A stretch of DNA of 64,000 nucleotides, taken from contig NZ_SEON01000007.1 of NCBI RefSeq assembly GCF_004152845.1, positions 62,001 through 126,000 on the forward strand. Reading direction: 5' to 3'. Below, piece by piece: positions 8,813 to 17,964 of the stretch (its first letter is position 1; every line of letters begins with the position of its first letter). The position numbers were made by a program, and so were the translations under genes. The notes beneath the pieces were generated by a model that was not told the origin of the DNA, ran no database searches, and saw nothing but the letters and a program-made list of their open reading frames with translations. This DNA is from Sphingobium fuliginis (GTDB taxonomy: Bacteria > Pseudomonadota > Alphaproteobacteria > Sphingomonadales > Sphingomonadaceae).

Positions 8813-9640
8813 CTACAAGCTGAGACCACCTGAAACGACCAGGACCTGCCCGCTGATGTAATCACTCTCGGGAACGCACAGCAGGTAGATGCTGTCCGCG
8901 GCCTCCCGCGCCGTTCCTGCCCGTCCCAACGGCACGCTGTCCAGCAGGGCGTCCCGTACCGCGGAAGGAATACCGGTGTGCAGGGGCTGCCCCCCGATCG
9001 GGATGGATGCCTCCGACCCCGAAATGGGCTGCGTCAACCGCGTGTCGATGATGCCGAAGGCCACGCAATTCACGCAGACTTTCAGGCGCCCCCATTCCTT
9101 GGACAGCGTCTTGGTCATGCCCACCAGGGCGGATTTGGCCGCGGAGTAGTTGATCTGTCCGGCATTGCCGTGCGTGCCGGCCATGGATGATATGTTGACG
9201 ACCTTGCGGATAACCTCGCGGCCTTCGGCGGCTTCTTTTCGGGCCATCGTTCGCAGAGGCTCCGCAGCTGCGCGCAGGATGCGAAACGGGGCCGATACGT
9301 GCACGTCGAGCATTGCCTGGAACTGCTCGTCCGTCTGCTTCTGGATGACGCCGTCGCGCGTGTAGCCGGCATTGTTGACGATGATGTCGAGCCCGCCGAA
9401 CGTCTCGAGAGCCGTGCGGACGAAGCGCTCGCCGAACTCATCGGCCGTGACATCGCCAACGCAGGCGGTCGCTGTCCCGCCCGCATCCCGGATCTGCGTG
9501 ACAACCTCATTGGCGGGCGCCTCGTCGAGATCGTTGACGACGACGCTTGCGCCCTGTCCCGCGAGCTTGAACGCCAGTTCACGGCCGATGCCGCGACCCG
9601 AGCCGGAGATGATCGCGACCTTGCCATCCAGTCTGCGCAT
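8813..9640 (-). CDS. SDR-family dehydrogenase, probably 3-hydroxyacyl-CoA
   Basis: Classical short-chain dehydrogenase of 275 residues: nucleotide motif GSGRGIG (residues 13-19), NNAG, catalytic serine in VVNISSMAG and YSAAK. The acidic residue in VVNDLDE after beta-strand 2 favours NAD(H). It is last in the operon after the thiolase, with 36 bases between them. The overall pattern resembles SDRs that oxidise 3-hydroxyacyl-CoA in beta-oxidation of bulky or branched side chains, which fits a thiolase partner; the substrate itself cannot be read from sequence. AAGGGA precedes the ATG by 5 bases. Confidence 0.85.
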   Translation of the reverse strand: MRRLDGKVAIISGSGRGIGRELAFKLAGQGASVVVNDLDEAPANEVVTQIRDAGGTATACVGDVTADEFGERFVRTALETFGGLDIIVNNAGYTRDGVIQKQTDEQFQAMLDVHVSAPFRILRAAAEPLRTMARKEAAEGREVIRKVVNISSMAGTHGNAGQINYSAAKSALVGMTKTLSKEWGRLKVCVNCVAFGIIDTRLTQPISGSEASIPIGGQPLHTGIPSAVRDALLDSVPLGRAGTAREAADSIYLLCVPESDYISGQVLVVSGGLSL

Positions 9641-9676
9641 GAAAGTCCCTTCGATGATTGATCGCCGAGCGGCCCG

Positions 9677-10861
9677 TCAGTCCGCCCGGCCGTACAGCGT
9701 CACTACGCACGCGCCGCCCAGACCGATATTATGCTGCAAGCCGAAGCGAATGCCGTCGACCTGCCGCTGCTCCGCCGTTCCCCGCAATTGGTGGGTCAAC
9801 TCGTAACATTGGGCGAGGCCGGTAGCGCCCAGCGGGTGCCCCTTGGACAACAGGCCTCCCGAAGGATTTGTGACGTGCTTGCCGCCATAGCTGTTCAGCC
9901 CGTCGCAAATATATTGCTCCGCCGTTCCCTCCGGCGTGAGGCCAAGCGCCTCGTAGGAGATGAGCTCGTTCGGCGTGAAGCAATCGTGCAGTTCCACGGC
10001 CTGAATATCGTCCGGACCAACGCCCGCGGCCTCATAGACCTGCCGGGCCGCCTCCCTCGTCATGTCATGGCCCACCACACTCATCATGCCGCGCTCCTCG
10101 AACGTGCCGGGCAGATCGGTGGTCAGCGCCTGCGCGACGATCTCCACCGAAGCGCTCAGCCCGTGCCGGGCGGCGAAGGCTGGCGAGACCAGGATAGCGG
10201 CGGCAGCGCCGCAGGTGGGCGGGCACGCCTGAAAGCGGGTTATCGGCCCATAAAGATGCTTGGAGGACATGACCTCTTCCAGGCTGATCGGTTCCCGCAG
10301 CAGCGCCAGCGGATTATTGGCCGCATGCCGTCTCGCCTTCACGCTGATGCGGGCGAAGGCTTCGTCGCTCGCGCCATAACGCGCCTGATAGCCCAGCCCC
10401 GCGCCACCGAACTGCTGGGCGGCGAATGGGGCGTTGTCGTCGGCCGCCTGCAACTGGCCCTGGCGCGTCAGCGCCATCTCCAGCGTGCCCTTGCGGTCAT
10501 TGAATATCATGCCAAGCGCGCCCGGCAGCATCTGCTCGAAGCCGACCGCCAGCACGCAGTCTGCCACGCCCGCTTCCACCATCTGGCGTGCAAGATACAG
10601 CGCGGTCGAGCCGGTGGAGCAATTATTGTTGACGTTGACGATGGGTATGCCGGTCAGTCCGACGCGATAGAGCGCGGACTGGCCGGCGGTGGAGTCGGCA
10701 TAGACATATCCGGCATAGGCTTGCTGGACCTGCCCGTAAGCGATCCCGGCGTCCGCCAGCGCCAGGCGGATTGCCTGTTCGGCCATGACGTCCCAGTCAT
10801 CGCTTCGCCCCGGCTTGGTGAAAGGAATCATGCCGACGCCGGCAATGCGCGCCTTGCTCAT
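9677..10861 (-). CDS. SCP-x type thiolase (acetyl-CoA acetyltransferase family)
   Basis: A 394-residue thiolase-fold enzyme of the SCP2/SCP-x group. The nucleophilic cysteine is in VNVNNNCSTGSTAL near residue 82, with HDCFTPNE and the C-terminal GHPLGATG motif also present. Such enzymes cleave 3-ketoacyl-CoA with branched or ring-bearing acyl chains. The operon partners (acyl-CoA ligase upstream, SDR downstream) make a partial beta-oxidation set. AGGAGA stands 5 bases before the ATG. No separate enoyl-CoA hydratase or intact acyl-CoA dehydrogenase is in this operon. Confidence 0.9.
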   Translation of the reverse strand: MSKARIAGVGMIPFTKPGRSDDWDVMAEQAIRLALADAGIAYGQVQQAYAGYVYADSTAGQSALYRVGLTGIPIVNVNNNCSTGSTALYLARQMVEAGVADCVLAVGFEQMLPGALGMIFNDRKGTLEMALTRQGQLQAADDNAPFAAQQFGGAGLGYQARYGASDEAFARISVKARRHAANNPLALLREPISLEEVMSSKHLYGPITRFQACPPTCGAAAAILVSPAFAARHGLSASVEIVAQALTTDLPGTFEERGMMSVVGHDMTREAARQVYEAAGVGPDDIQAVELHDCFTPNELISYEALGLTPEGTAEQYICDGLNSYGGKHVTNPSGGLLSKGHPLGATGLAQCYELTHQLRGTAEQRQVDGIRFGLQHNIGLGGACVVTLYGRAD

Positions 10862-11063
10862 GTCATTCTCCTGCGATGTCGGACGTGGGGGCTATGCCGC
10901 GAGCGTGGCGGCACCGATCTCGCAAAGCGCTGCCGCCGGCGCGTTCGCCGCGGCGGAGAACCGATCTCGCCAGGGCTTGCGATATGATCGAGGACGAAGC
11001 GCCGTTCTGCAATGGCAGGTTCGAAAGTCATACCCGAATATTCCAGTGATCGGTCGAAGGGCG
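10862..11063 (-). other. Gap in operon with possible remnant of an acyl-CoA dehydrogenase gene
   Basis: This 202-base gap is unusual in an otherwise tightly packed operon. On the minus strand from an ATG at 11031, a short frame (MTFEPAIAERRFVLDHIA) resembles the N-terminus of acyl-CoA dehydrogenases (a RFVLEH-type motif). A second fragment in another frame (ANAPAAALCEIGAATLAA) ends in a stop just before the thiolase ribosome site. An internal deletion of an acyl-CoA dehydrogenase would explain both, but the matches are short and it may simply be untranslated spacer. Confidence 0.3.
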
Positions 11064-12653
11064 TCAGCCCATGGGAAGAAGCGCCTGCAGATCCAAAGTC
11101 GCCACAGTGACGCCGCGTTCGCGCAGATCCGCCTTCTTCACCTTTTCGGTGCCCGTCCGTGGCAGGTCCGTCAGGAATTCGATGTAGCGGGGCTGCGCAT
11201 AGCGCGGCATCCGCGCCCGGGCGTGGGCAGCCAGCGCGGCGGGATCGATCTGGCCGTCGGCATGCGGCACGACGGCGCACATGATCTCATCCTCGCCGCC
11301 CGGAATGTCGGAAGGAACCGCAAAGGCGGCCACCTCCTTGACGCCGGGCAGTTCCGCCAGCGTGCGCTCGATGTCGGTGGCGGAGATATTTTCGCCCCGA
11401 CGGCGGATGCAATCCTTGATGCGGTCGACGAAGGTGACATAGCCGTCGGCATCCATCCGCCCCGCGTCGCCCGTGTGGAACCAGAGGTTCCGCCACGCCT
11501 CCACGGTCCTGTCGGGGAGGCCGAGATAACCGGCCATGAAGCCGTAGGGCACGCAAGGGCGAACCAATATTTCCCCCACTTCGCCCGGCCCAACCGGAAT
11601 GTCCGTCGCCGGGTCGGCGATCCGGACCTCGAAGCGCTCATAGGGGCGGCCACAGGTTCCGGGCCGCGCTTCGCCCCGGCGGCCGTAGAGCGGGATGTTG
11701 ATCTCCGTCATGCCATATCCGCCCAGCACTTCGGCAATGCCGAAGCGTTCGCGCCATATCCTATCGTGATCGGGATGATTGGGGGCGGAGGCGATCGCCC
11801 GAAGCTTGTGGTTTCGATCCCGCCCGCCCGGCGGCTGTGCGATCACGAACGCGCTGATCGCGCCCAGCGTGTTGGTCACGGTCGCACCCGAACGATGCAG
11901 GTCCGACAGCCAGCCACTCGCGGAAAACCGCTCCCGCACGGTAGCGGTGGCGCCCGCGATCAGCGTCGCGCCGAGCTGCATGAGCAAGCCGTTCGCATGG
12001 GAGAGGGGAAGGCAGACATAATAATGGTCGTCAGCCGTAACCCCCAGATTCTCCACCACGCCAAGGCCGAAGAGGAAGCAGTGGGCATGGGGCATCAGAA
12101 CGCCCTTGGGAGCGCCGGTCGTACCTGAAGTGTACATGATGCAGGCAATGTCGGCGGCGCCCGGAAGCGGAGCGTTCAGGGCGGTTGCGGAGCGCCATCG
12201 ATCGAACATGTCCCCAGCGGGCCGTTGGTCGGCGCCCGCGACGAAGATCTTCCGGACGCTCGACATCGCCGCATCCAGCCCGTCGAGCCGGGAGACATAT
12301 TGCGCGTCGACGATCAGGACGGACGGGGCGGAGTCCGCGAGCGGATGGGCCAGGAACGCGCCCGTCAGTTCGCTGTTCAGAATGACCGCCGTCGCCCCCA
12401 GCCGGCCTATACCCGCCCAGGCGCGCAGGAAGTCGAGTCCGCTCGGCAGCATGAGCGCGATCCGGTCTCCCGCCCGAGCCCCGGCCGCCGCCAGCATGCC
12501 GGCGACCTGCGCCGCGTCGTCCCGCAACTGCCGGTAGGTGATGCCCTCTCCCGTCGTCATGGTGACGAACGGCGCGTCGCCCAGCACCGCCGCCTGTTCC
12601 TCTATGACGAACGGAAAGGTCCATCGCCGCTGATCGGACAGGCCGGAATACAT
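11064..12653 (-). CDS. AMP-dependent acyl-CoA synthetase/ligase
   Basis: ANL-superfamily ligase of 529 residues. The phosphate loop YTSGTTGAPKG, GYGMTE, WFHTGDAGRMDADGY, DRIKDCIRRRGENIS and the C-terminal catalytic lysine region TGTEKVKK are all present in order. It activates a free carboxylic acid to its CoA thioester in the cytoplasm. Sequence does not separate fatty, aryl or terpenoid acids. It starts 2 bases after the upstream esterase gene ends, so an acid released by that esterase is the natural substrate candidate. Confidence 0.92.
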   Translation of the reverse strand: MYSGLSDQRRWTFPFVIEEQAAVLGDAPFVTMTTGEGITYRQLRDDAAQVAGMLAAAGARAGDRIALMLPSGLDFLRAWAGIGRLGATAVILNSELTGAFLAHPLADSAPSVLIVDAQYVSRLDGLDAAMSSVRKIFVAGADQRPAGDMFDRWRSATALNAPLPGAADIACIMYTSGTTGAPKGVLMPHAHCFLFGLGVVENLGVTADDHYYVCLPLSHANGLLMQLGATLIAGATATVRERFSASGWLSDLHRSGATVTNTLGAISAFVIAQPPGGRDRNHKLRAIASAPNHPDHDRIWRERFGIAEVLGGYGMTEINIPLYGRRGEARPGTCGRPYERFEVRIADPATDIPVGPGEVGEILVRPCVPYGFMAGYLGLPDRTVEAWRNLWFHTGDAGRMDADGYVTFVDRIKDCIRRRGENISATDIERTLAELPGVKEVAAFAVPSDIPGGEDEIMCAVVPHADGQIDPAALAAHARARMPRYAQPRYIEFLTDLPRTGTEKVKKADLRERGVTVATLDLQALLPMG

Positions 12654-12655
12654 GG

Positions 12656-13696
12656 TCAGCGCGCTCCCGCGTTCAGGCGGGCCTTCAGGAACCCCGCCAT
12701 CAGCGCGTTCGCCTGCTGCGTCTCGGGAATGTCCATATAGGCCCAGAAAGCGTGCGGCAGGCCGTCGAAGACGACAAGGCGGGCATCGACGCCCCGCTCC
12801 AGAAGGGCGCGGGCAAAGATCGATGTGGGGCTGAGCAATATGTCGCGGGTGCTGGTCACCAGCAACGTTGGCGGAAAACGGGAGATGTCGCCCTTGAGCG
12901 GAGACAGGACGGGATCGGCCGGCGGGGTCTTGCCGACATAGCTCGATACGCTCTCAGCCATGGTCCTGGCGCCGCCCGGCAACGGCATCCAGGATTCCGA
13001 ATCCCCGCTGGTGGTGAGATCGGCGCTGCCCGAGAAATAGCCCATGGCCGCGGGCATCGGCTTGCCAAGCTGCGTCAGGCGCGCGATCAGCTGCCCGCTC
13101 AGCGCCGCACCCGCCGAAGTGCCGTAGACGGCGATATGCGAAGCCGAACGGTCCTTTTCCAGCGCCTGATAGACGGCGAGCGCGTCGTCCAGCGCAGCGG
13201 GATAGGGATGTTCGGGCGCGAGCCGGTACAGCACGGCCACCACGGGAATGCCGGTAAGGGCGGCGATCGGGATCGTTTCCGTCAACGACCCGGAATCGAG
13301 CTGAAAGCCGCCGCCATGCAGATTCATCAATATCGGGGCCTTGCCCAGGGACGTCACGCCCTTGGGATAGACGATCCGCACCGGCACGCCGGCGATCGAC
13401 GACTGCTCCACGCGAACGCCATAGCGTTTGACCAGTTCCCGGCCCATGCCAGCCTGAAGATCGTCGACAAATTGTCGCTGCGCTTTCAGCGGCGGCTCAG
13501 GGTCCGGAACCGGCGCGGCGGCGATGGCCGCCGCCATGGCGCGGCCTTCCGGGCTGAGGGTGTTGGGCAGCGACCATTTGGCGATATTCTTCTGGTCCGT
13601 CGGCGCCGTTTGCGCGGTGGCCGACGCTTTTGCCGCGGCCGCCACCATGGCTGCCATCATGGCCTTGTGGATCAGGTAGCGAAGCTTCGAAAGCAT
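12656..13696 (-). CDS. Alpha/beta hydrolase (HSL-type esterase), probably exported
   Basis: A 346-residue hydrolase of the hormone-sensitive-lipase family: oxyanion motif HGGGFQ, nucleophile in YGTSAGAALS, and late Asp/His (STRDI, LPHAFWAYMD). The N-terminus (LRYLIHKAMMAAMVAAAAKASATAQT) looks like a signal peptide, so it may act in the periplasm, unlike the other two esterases in this region. It lies between the MFS transporter (6 bases) and the CoA ligase (2 bases). Likely role: release of an acyl group from an imported ester. Confidence 0.87.
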   Translation of the reverse strand: MLSKLRYLIHKAMMAAMVAAAAKASATAQTAPTDQKNIAKWSLPNTLSPEGRAMAAAIAAAPVPDPEPPLKAQRQFVDDLQAGMGRELVKRYGVRVEQSSIAGVPVRIVYPKGVTSLGKAPILMNLHGGGFQLDSGSLTETIPIAALTGIPVVAVLYRLAPEHPYPAALDDALAVYQALEKDRSASHIAVYGTSAGAALSGQLIARLTQLGKPMPAAMGYFSGSADLTTSGDSESWMPLPGGARTMAESVSSYVGKTPPADPVLSPLKGDISRFPPTLLVTSTRDILLSPTSIFARALLERGVDARLVVFDGLPHAFWAYMDIPETQQANALMAGFLKARLNAGAR

Positions 13697-13702
13697 GCGT
13701 GT

Positions 13703-14956
13703 CTAACTCCTTTCCGGCGACGCAGTGATCCCGCCGGGTTCAGCGGCAGGAGCGGCGCCCGGATCGCGCCGCGAAAAGAGAGGCCAGGCGAGCACGCCGG
13801 CAAACGCCGCCAGGACCGCCATGGCAAGATAGGAGAAGGCGACGCCATGCGGCCACAGCCATCCCGAACCGGCGGTCGTCACCGACAGCGCGAGGCCCAG
13901 CAGCACCGCGTTCAGGCCCTGCGCCGCCGCGCTCGACTGCATCGGCACCCATCTGGCGATGGTCAGCATGGCGCCAAGGATAGCGCCTGTCGCCGTCAAC
14001 CCCTGTAAAAGCTGGACGACGAACAGCGGGGCGACGCCCGGATTGCCGGCCATGATGATCCAGCGCAGCGCGGCGAAGCAGGCGGCGATCCAGATCATCC
14101 ATCTCGGGTCCCTCCGCCCCAGCAGCTTCGATCCGAACCAGAAGGCCAGGATTTCGGCGCTGACCGCGCAGGCCTGCAGCAGGCCGATCGTGCCCGTGCC
14201 GATGCCCCGCGCGCTCCATTGGATCGCGCCGAAGCTGGTCAGCACGCCATGGCTGGCCATGACAAGTGCGGAGGCGGCCATGGCGCGGATGAGCGCGCGG
14301 TCGGCCATGACCTCGCGCCAGCGTCCGCCGCGCACGGCGCTGGCCTGTATCATCCGCCGGTCGGACGGAACCAGGGCGGCCATCATCGCCGGCAGCAGCA
14401 GCAGCGCCGCCACGACCAGCGGCAGCGCTTCGATGCCGAGCAGGTCGAAGGCCCAGCCTGCGCTCGCGCTGGAGACGACCGCGCCGATGGAACCCCAGAC
14501 GCGCATGCGGCCGAAATCCAGTCCCCGGCTCCGCGCCGCCATCACCGCATAGGCGTCGGTCAGCACCGGCACCTGGTCCCAGACGATGGCGAAGGCCAGC
14601 ACGATGGCGATCCGGCCGATATGACCGGGCTCCAGGATCAGCAACGCGACCAGCGCGGCTGAACTGAGCGCCGTGACGAGGATCGAATCCCGCACCCGCC
14701 CGCTCTGGCCGGCCCAGGCGGAAAAGGGCGCGACGGTCACGAGCCGCAGGACCAGCGGGATCGCCATCAATATCCCGATCTCCCCGGCCGGCGCGCCCAT
14801 TTTCGCGAGCCAGAGCGGCAGGAAGGCGAAGAAGCCGAAATGAAGGTAGAGCGCCAGATAGAGGCCCGACACCTCCAGCGACAGGCGCTTGCCATCGGAT
14901 AGGGGCGGGGCCGCGGGCATGGCGTCCGCGCCTGACAGGATGGGCTGTTCAATCAT
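13703..14956 (-). CDS. MFS transporter, MFS_1_like/HcaT group
   Basis: A 417-residue protein with about 12 hydrophobic segments. The motif GRMRVWGSIGAVVSSASAGW is typical of the MFS_1_like branch that includes HcaT (phenylpropionate) and nucleoside/oligosaccharide permeases. It probably moves an acid or a sugar released in the periplasm across the inner membrane. It lies between the CoA-transferase (12 bases upstream) and the esterase. AAAGGAGG precedes the ATG. Substrate unknown. Confidence 0.85.
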   Translation of the reverse strand: MIEQPILSGADAMPAAPPLSDGKRLSLEVSGLYLALYLHFGFFAFLPLWLAKMGAPAGEIGILMAIPLVLRLVTVAPFSAWAGQSGRVRDSILVTALSSAALVALLILEPGHIGRIAIVLAFAIVWDQVPVLTDAYAVMAARSRGLDFGRMRVWGSIGAVVSSASAGWAFDLLGIEALPLVVAALLLLPAMMAALVPSDRRMIQASAVRGGRWREVMADRALIRAMAASALVMASHGVLTSFGAIQWSARGIGTGTIGLLQACAVSAEILAFWFGSKLLGRRDPRWMIWIAACFAALRWIIMAGNPGVAPLFVVQLLQGLTATGAILGAMLTIARWVPMQSSAAAQGLNAVLLGLALSVTTAGSGWLWPHGVAFSYLAMAVLAAFAGVLAWPLFSRRDPGAAPAAEPGGITASPERS

Positions 14957-14968
14957 CGGCCGCCTCCT

Positions 14969-16282
14969 TTACATCCGCCGGTCCAGTTGGGCCGCCAGTT
15001 CGTCCCGGAAGCGGGGGTGGGCGATGCCGATCAGCGCCTTTCCGCGCTCGGCCAGAGACTTGCCGCGCAGATCCGCCCAGCCGAACTCGGTGACGATGAT
15101 GTGCACGTCGTTGCGCGGCGTCGTGACCGGCCCATTGAGGCGCGGCACGATGCGCGAGACGGTGCCGCCCACCGCGGTGGCATGGCACGCGATGATGGAT
15201 TTGCCCCCCGGCGAAGCGCCCGCGCCGCGCACGAAGTCCAGTTGCCCGCCTGCCGCGCTATATTGACGGCCATTCACCACCTCCGAATTGCAGGCGCCCT
15301 GCAAATCGACTTCCAGGGTCGCGTTGACCGAAACCGCCCTGGGATTGCGCGCGATAATCGCGGCGTCGTTGACATGATCGACCGGATGCCCCTCCAGATC
15401 AGGATTGCCGTCGAGGAATTCGTAAAAGCGGCGATCGCCCATGGCGAAGGTGAAGATCGTCTTGCCCGGATGAACGGCCTTGCGGCTGTTGTCGACCACC
15501 CCCGATGCCATCAACCCGGCGAGCCCCGGGGTCAGGAGTTCGGTGTGGATGCCCAAATGGCGATGCCCCTTCAGGGCGGCGCACACCGCTTCGGGCACGG
15601 CGCCGATCCCCATCTGCAGGCAGGCGCCGTCATCGACGAGGCCGGCGATGATCGCCCCGATCGCATCGTCCTCCGGCCGCCGCGACACTGGCATGATCTC
15701 GGGCAGGGGCTGGTCGTGCTCGACGATCGCCGTCACCGCCGATAAGGGGACGACGCTCGCGCCGCCGGTCCGGGGCATGTGGCGATTGACCTCCACGATC
15801 ACCCGCGTGCAGCACCGCGCGGCAGCATGTGCATAATCGACATTGGTGCCGAGGCTGAAATTGCCATCCTCATCCGGGGGCGCCACCTGCGTGACGAGCG
15901 TATCCACCCCTATGTCGTCGCGCAGCATCTGCGGAACCCGGCTGAAGGCGACCGGGATGAGGTCGACCGGCCTGCCGCCCAGCGCCGATGCTTCCTTGTC
16001 GAGGGCACGTTCCACCGCGCTGTGAAAAAGGGACATGGGGCGGAGCCGCTCGCCCAGCCCACGCCGCAGCACACTCGTCCCGGCAATGGCGGTGGAGAGC
16101 AGATAATAGAGGCTGGCGCCTTCGATGTCGCCGATTTCCGCCCGCCTCGCCAGAGCCTGCAATATGGCCGGCGGCTGTGCCACGCCCAGCCCCATGCAGA
16201 TGCGCGCGCCATGGGGGATGGAGGCTGCGGCCTGCTCAGGGGACATCAGCTTGCTGCGATAGGCATCGGTATCGCGCGTCAT
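14969..16282 (-). CDS. Acetyl-CoA hydrolase/transferase family (4-hydroxybutyrate CoA-transferase like)
   Basis: A 437-residue class I CoA-transferase. It shows MGIGAVPEAV, LGIHTELLTPGL (whose glutamate is the expected thioester-forming residue) and the C-terminal EFGWADLRGKSLAERGKALI signature. It would exchange CoA between acetyl-CoA or succinyl-CoA and a small acid, letting the cell activate or release acids without ATP. Its ATG overlaps the trehalase stop by 4 bases, so the two are translationally coupled, an unusual pairing of a sugar hydrolase with a CoA enzyme. Confidence 0.88.
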   Translation of the reverse strand: MTRDTDAYRSKLMSPEQAAASIPHGARICMGLGVAQPPAILQALARRAEIGDIEGASLYYLLSTAIAGTSVLRRGLGERLRPMSLFHSAVERALDKEASALGGRPVDLIPVAFSRVPQMLRDDIGVDTLVTQVAPPDEDGNFSLGTNVDYAHAAARCCTRVIVEVNRHMPRTGGASVVPLSAVTAIVEHDQPLPEIMPVSRRPEDDAIGAIIAGLVDDGACLQMGIGAVPEAVCAALKGHRHLGIHTELLTPGLAGLMASGVVDNSRKAVHPGKTIFTFAMGDRRFYEFLDGNPDLEGHPVDHVNDAAIIARNPRAVSVNATLEVDLQGACNSEVVNGRQYSAAGGQLDFVRGAGASPGGKSIIACHATAVGGTVSRIVPRLNGPVTTPRNDVHIIVTEFGWADLRGKSLAERGKALIGIAHPRFRDELAAQLDRRM

Positions 16283-17964
16283 TCGATCGGTCCTTCCGGC
16301 ATGGCCGCAAAGCGGTCGGGCACGCCATGCACCGTTACCGGACCCCGGCCTTCCCGGCCTGATGAATGGATCCTCAGCAAGTCCATGAACGCCGCCGTCA
16401 CGCCGTTCGTCCAGCCGAAGCCCAGTTGCGGCGTATATTCTCCGCCTCCGCCGCCGATACCCCGCTCGACATCATATTTCTCGTGAATCCAGCCTGTGCG
16501 CTGGAACACCGAATCCACGGTCTCGACCCATCGCGCCGCGATGATGTCGGCAAGGCGGCGATGGCCATATCGGCGCAGGCCCATGAAGGCGATCCATTGC
16601 AGCGGCGCCCAGCCATTGGGCGCATCCCATTGCTCGCCCGTTTCGATCAGCGTCGTGCGTAGCCCGCCGGGGGCGATCAGGTGGTCGGACGTCAGCCTTG
16701 CCACGGCGGCCGCCTGGGCCTGGGTCGCTACGCCGGTAAATAGCGGGGCATGGGTCGCCGCCGTCAGCTGCCCGCAAAGTTGCCCGCTCTCCAGGTCGAA
16801 GTCGCTGAAATAGCCAGCCTCGCACCACAGCCAGCGGTGGATCGCGGCGCGCCGGCGCTTCCTCGCCCCGTCAAACTGCCGCGCGATCCTGTCTTCGCAC
16901 AGCTCGTCGGCAAGGCGGACGATGGCGCTCTCCATCCCGTAAAGAAAGGCGTTCAGGTCGACGGCGACGATGTGGTGGGTGCGAATGCTGTCCAGCGCGC
17001 CGCCCGGCGTGAACCACCGCGACGAAAAGTCCCAGCCGCTCTCGGCCCCGGCGCGCAGGGCGCGGAAGACATCTTCCGGCGGTCGCATCGTCGCGTTGGC
17101 GGTCGCGACATCTTCCAGATAGGATTCGTCCCGCGGCGTGTCGCGATCGTCCCAATAGCGGTTCAGCAGCGCGCCGTCGGGCATCCGCACGACGCGCTTC
17201 GCGCACTCGCCCGGTCCCAGCGCCGCCGCGCCGTCCATCCAGAAGCCATGTTCGATCAGAAGGGCGTCGAGCCGCTGACGCATCACCGCCGGTCTGGCGT
17301 CCGGCACCAGGTCCAGCATGGCGAAATAGAGCGGCGGCTGCGATCGGCTGAGATAATAGCTGCGCGTGCCGTTGGGAATCCGCCCATAGCGTTTCAGCAG
17401 ATCGGCAAGGGCTGTGACGATCCCCTGCGCGACATGTTCGAACCCGTCGCGCAGCAGGCCAAGGATGCTGAAATAACTGTCCCAATAGTAAAGTTCGACG
17501 AAGCGGCCGCCCGGAACGACATAGGGCCCGTTCACGGGAAGAAGCGAGCCGTTCTCAGGCGGATGCGCGCCATCCCGGTGCAGTTCAGGCCAGATCGAAC
17601 GGATGTAATGGCGCAGGTCCGGTTCACCGTGCGCCGGGTGCACACCGGCGGGATCGGGCAGGTCGAAATGGGCGATGACGAAGTCGCGAAGGCACTGGCT
17701 GTCGTGCGGCAGGGCCTCGAAGGCTCTCAGAATATCGTCGGTGCTCCTCCGGGGCACGGCATCGACGAAGGTCTTGCCGTCCTCAAACAGCTGATTGAGC
17801 TGCACCTGCGCCAGCATAGCCCCGTAAAGGTCGGCGGGCGTCGCCACATATCCCGCCTTGCCGCTGGGCGGCTTGCGGCCATGTTCCAGGCCGCAAGCCG
17901 TTCCGGATTGTACAGGCTCCGGAAAATAATCGATGAAGGTCGGCGCCGAACGCAAGGTCGTCAC
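16279..17964 (-). CDS. treA: GH37 alpha,alpha-trehalase
   Basis: A 561-residue glycoside hydrolase of family 37. Both signatures are exact: PGGRFVELYYWDSY (151-164) and QWDAPNGWAP (445-454). The glycine-rich GGGGGEY follows HEKYDVE. The acid/base candidates are Asp312 in WDFSSRWF and the Glu in HEKYD. It splits trehalose to two glucoses. No signal peptide is visible, so a cytoplasmic site is likely, although the two N-terminal signatures are the same in periplasmic forms. The GTG start overlaps the TonB receptor stop by 4 bases and its stop overlaps the CoA-transferase start, placing trehalose squarely in the substrate of this operon. Confidence 0.93.
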   Translation of the reverse strand: MTTLRSAPTFIDYFPEPVQSGTACGLEHGRKPPSGKAGYVATPADLYGAMLAQVQLNQLFEDGKTFVDAVPRRSTDDILRAFEALPHDSQCLRDFVIAHFDLPDPAGVHPAHGEPDLRHYIRSIWPELHRDGAHPPENGSLLPVNGPYVVPGGRFVELYYWDSYFSILGLLRDGFEHVAQGIVTALADLLKRYGRIPNGTRSYYLSRSQPPLYFAMLDLVPDARPAVMRQRLDALLIEHGFWMDGAAALGPGECAKRVVRMPDGALLNRYWDDRDTPRDESYLEDVATANATMRPPEDVFRALRAGAESGWDFSSRWFTPGGALDSIRTHHIVAVDLNAFLYGMESAIVRLADELCEDRIARQFDGARKRRRAAIHRWLWCEAGYFSDFDLESGQLCGQLTAATHAPLFTGVATQAQAAAVARLTSDHLIAPGGLRTTLIETGEQWDAPNGWAPLQWIAFMGLRRYGHRRLADIIAARWVETVDSVFQRTGWIHEKYDVERGIGGGGGEYTPQLGFGWTNGVTAAFMDLLRIHSSGREGRGPVTVHGVPDRFAAMPEGPIE

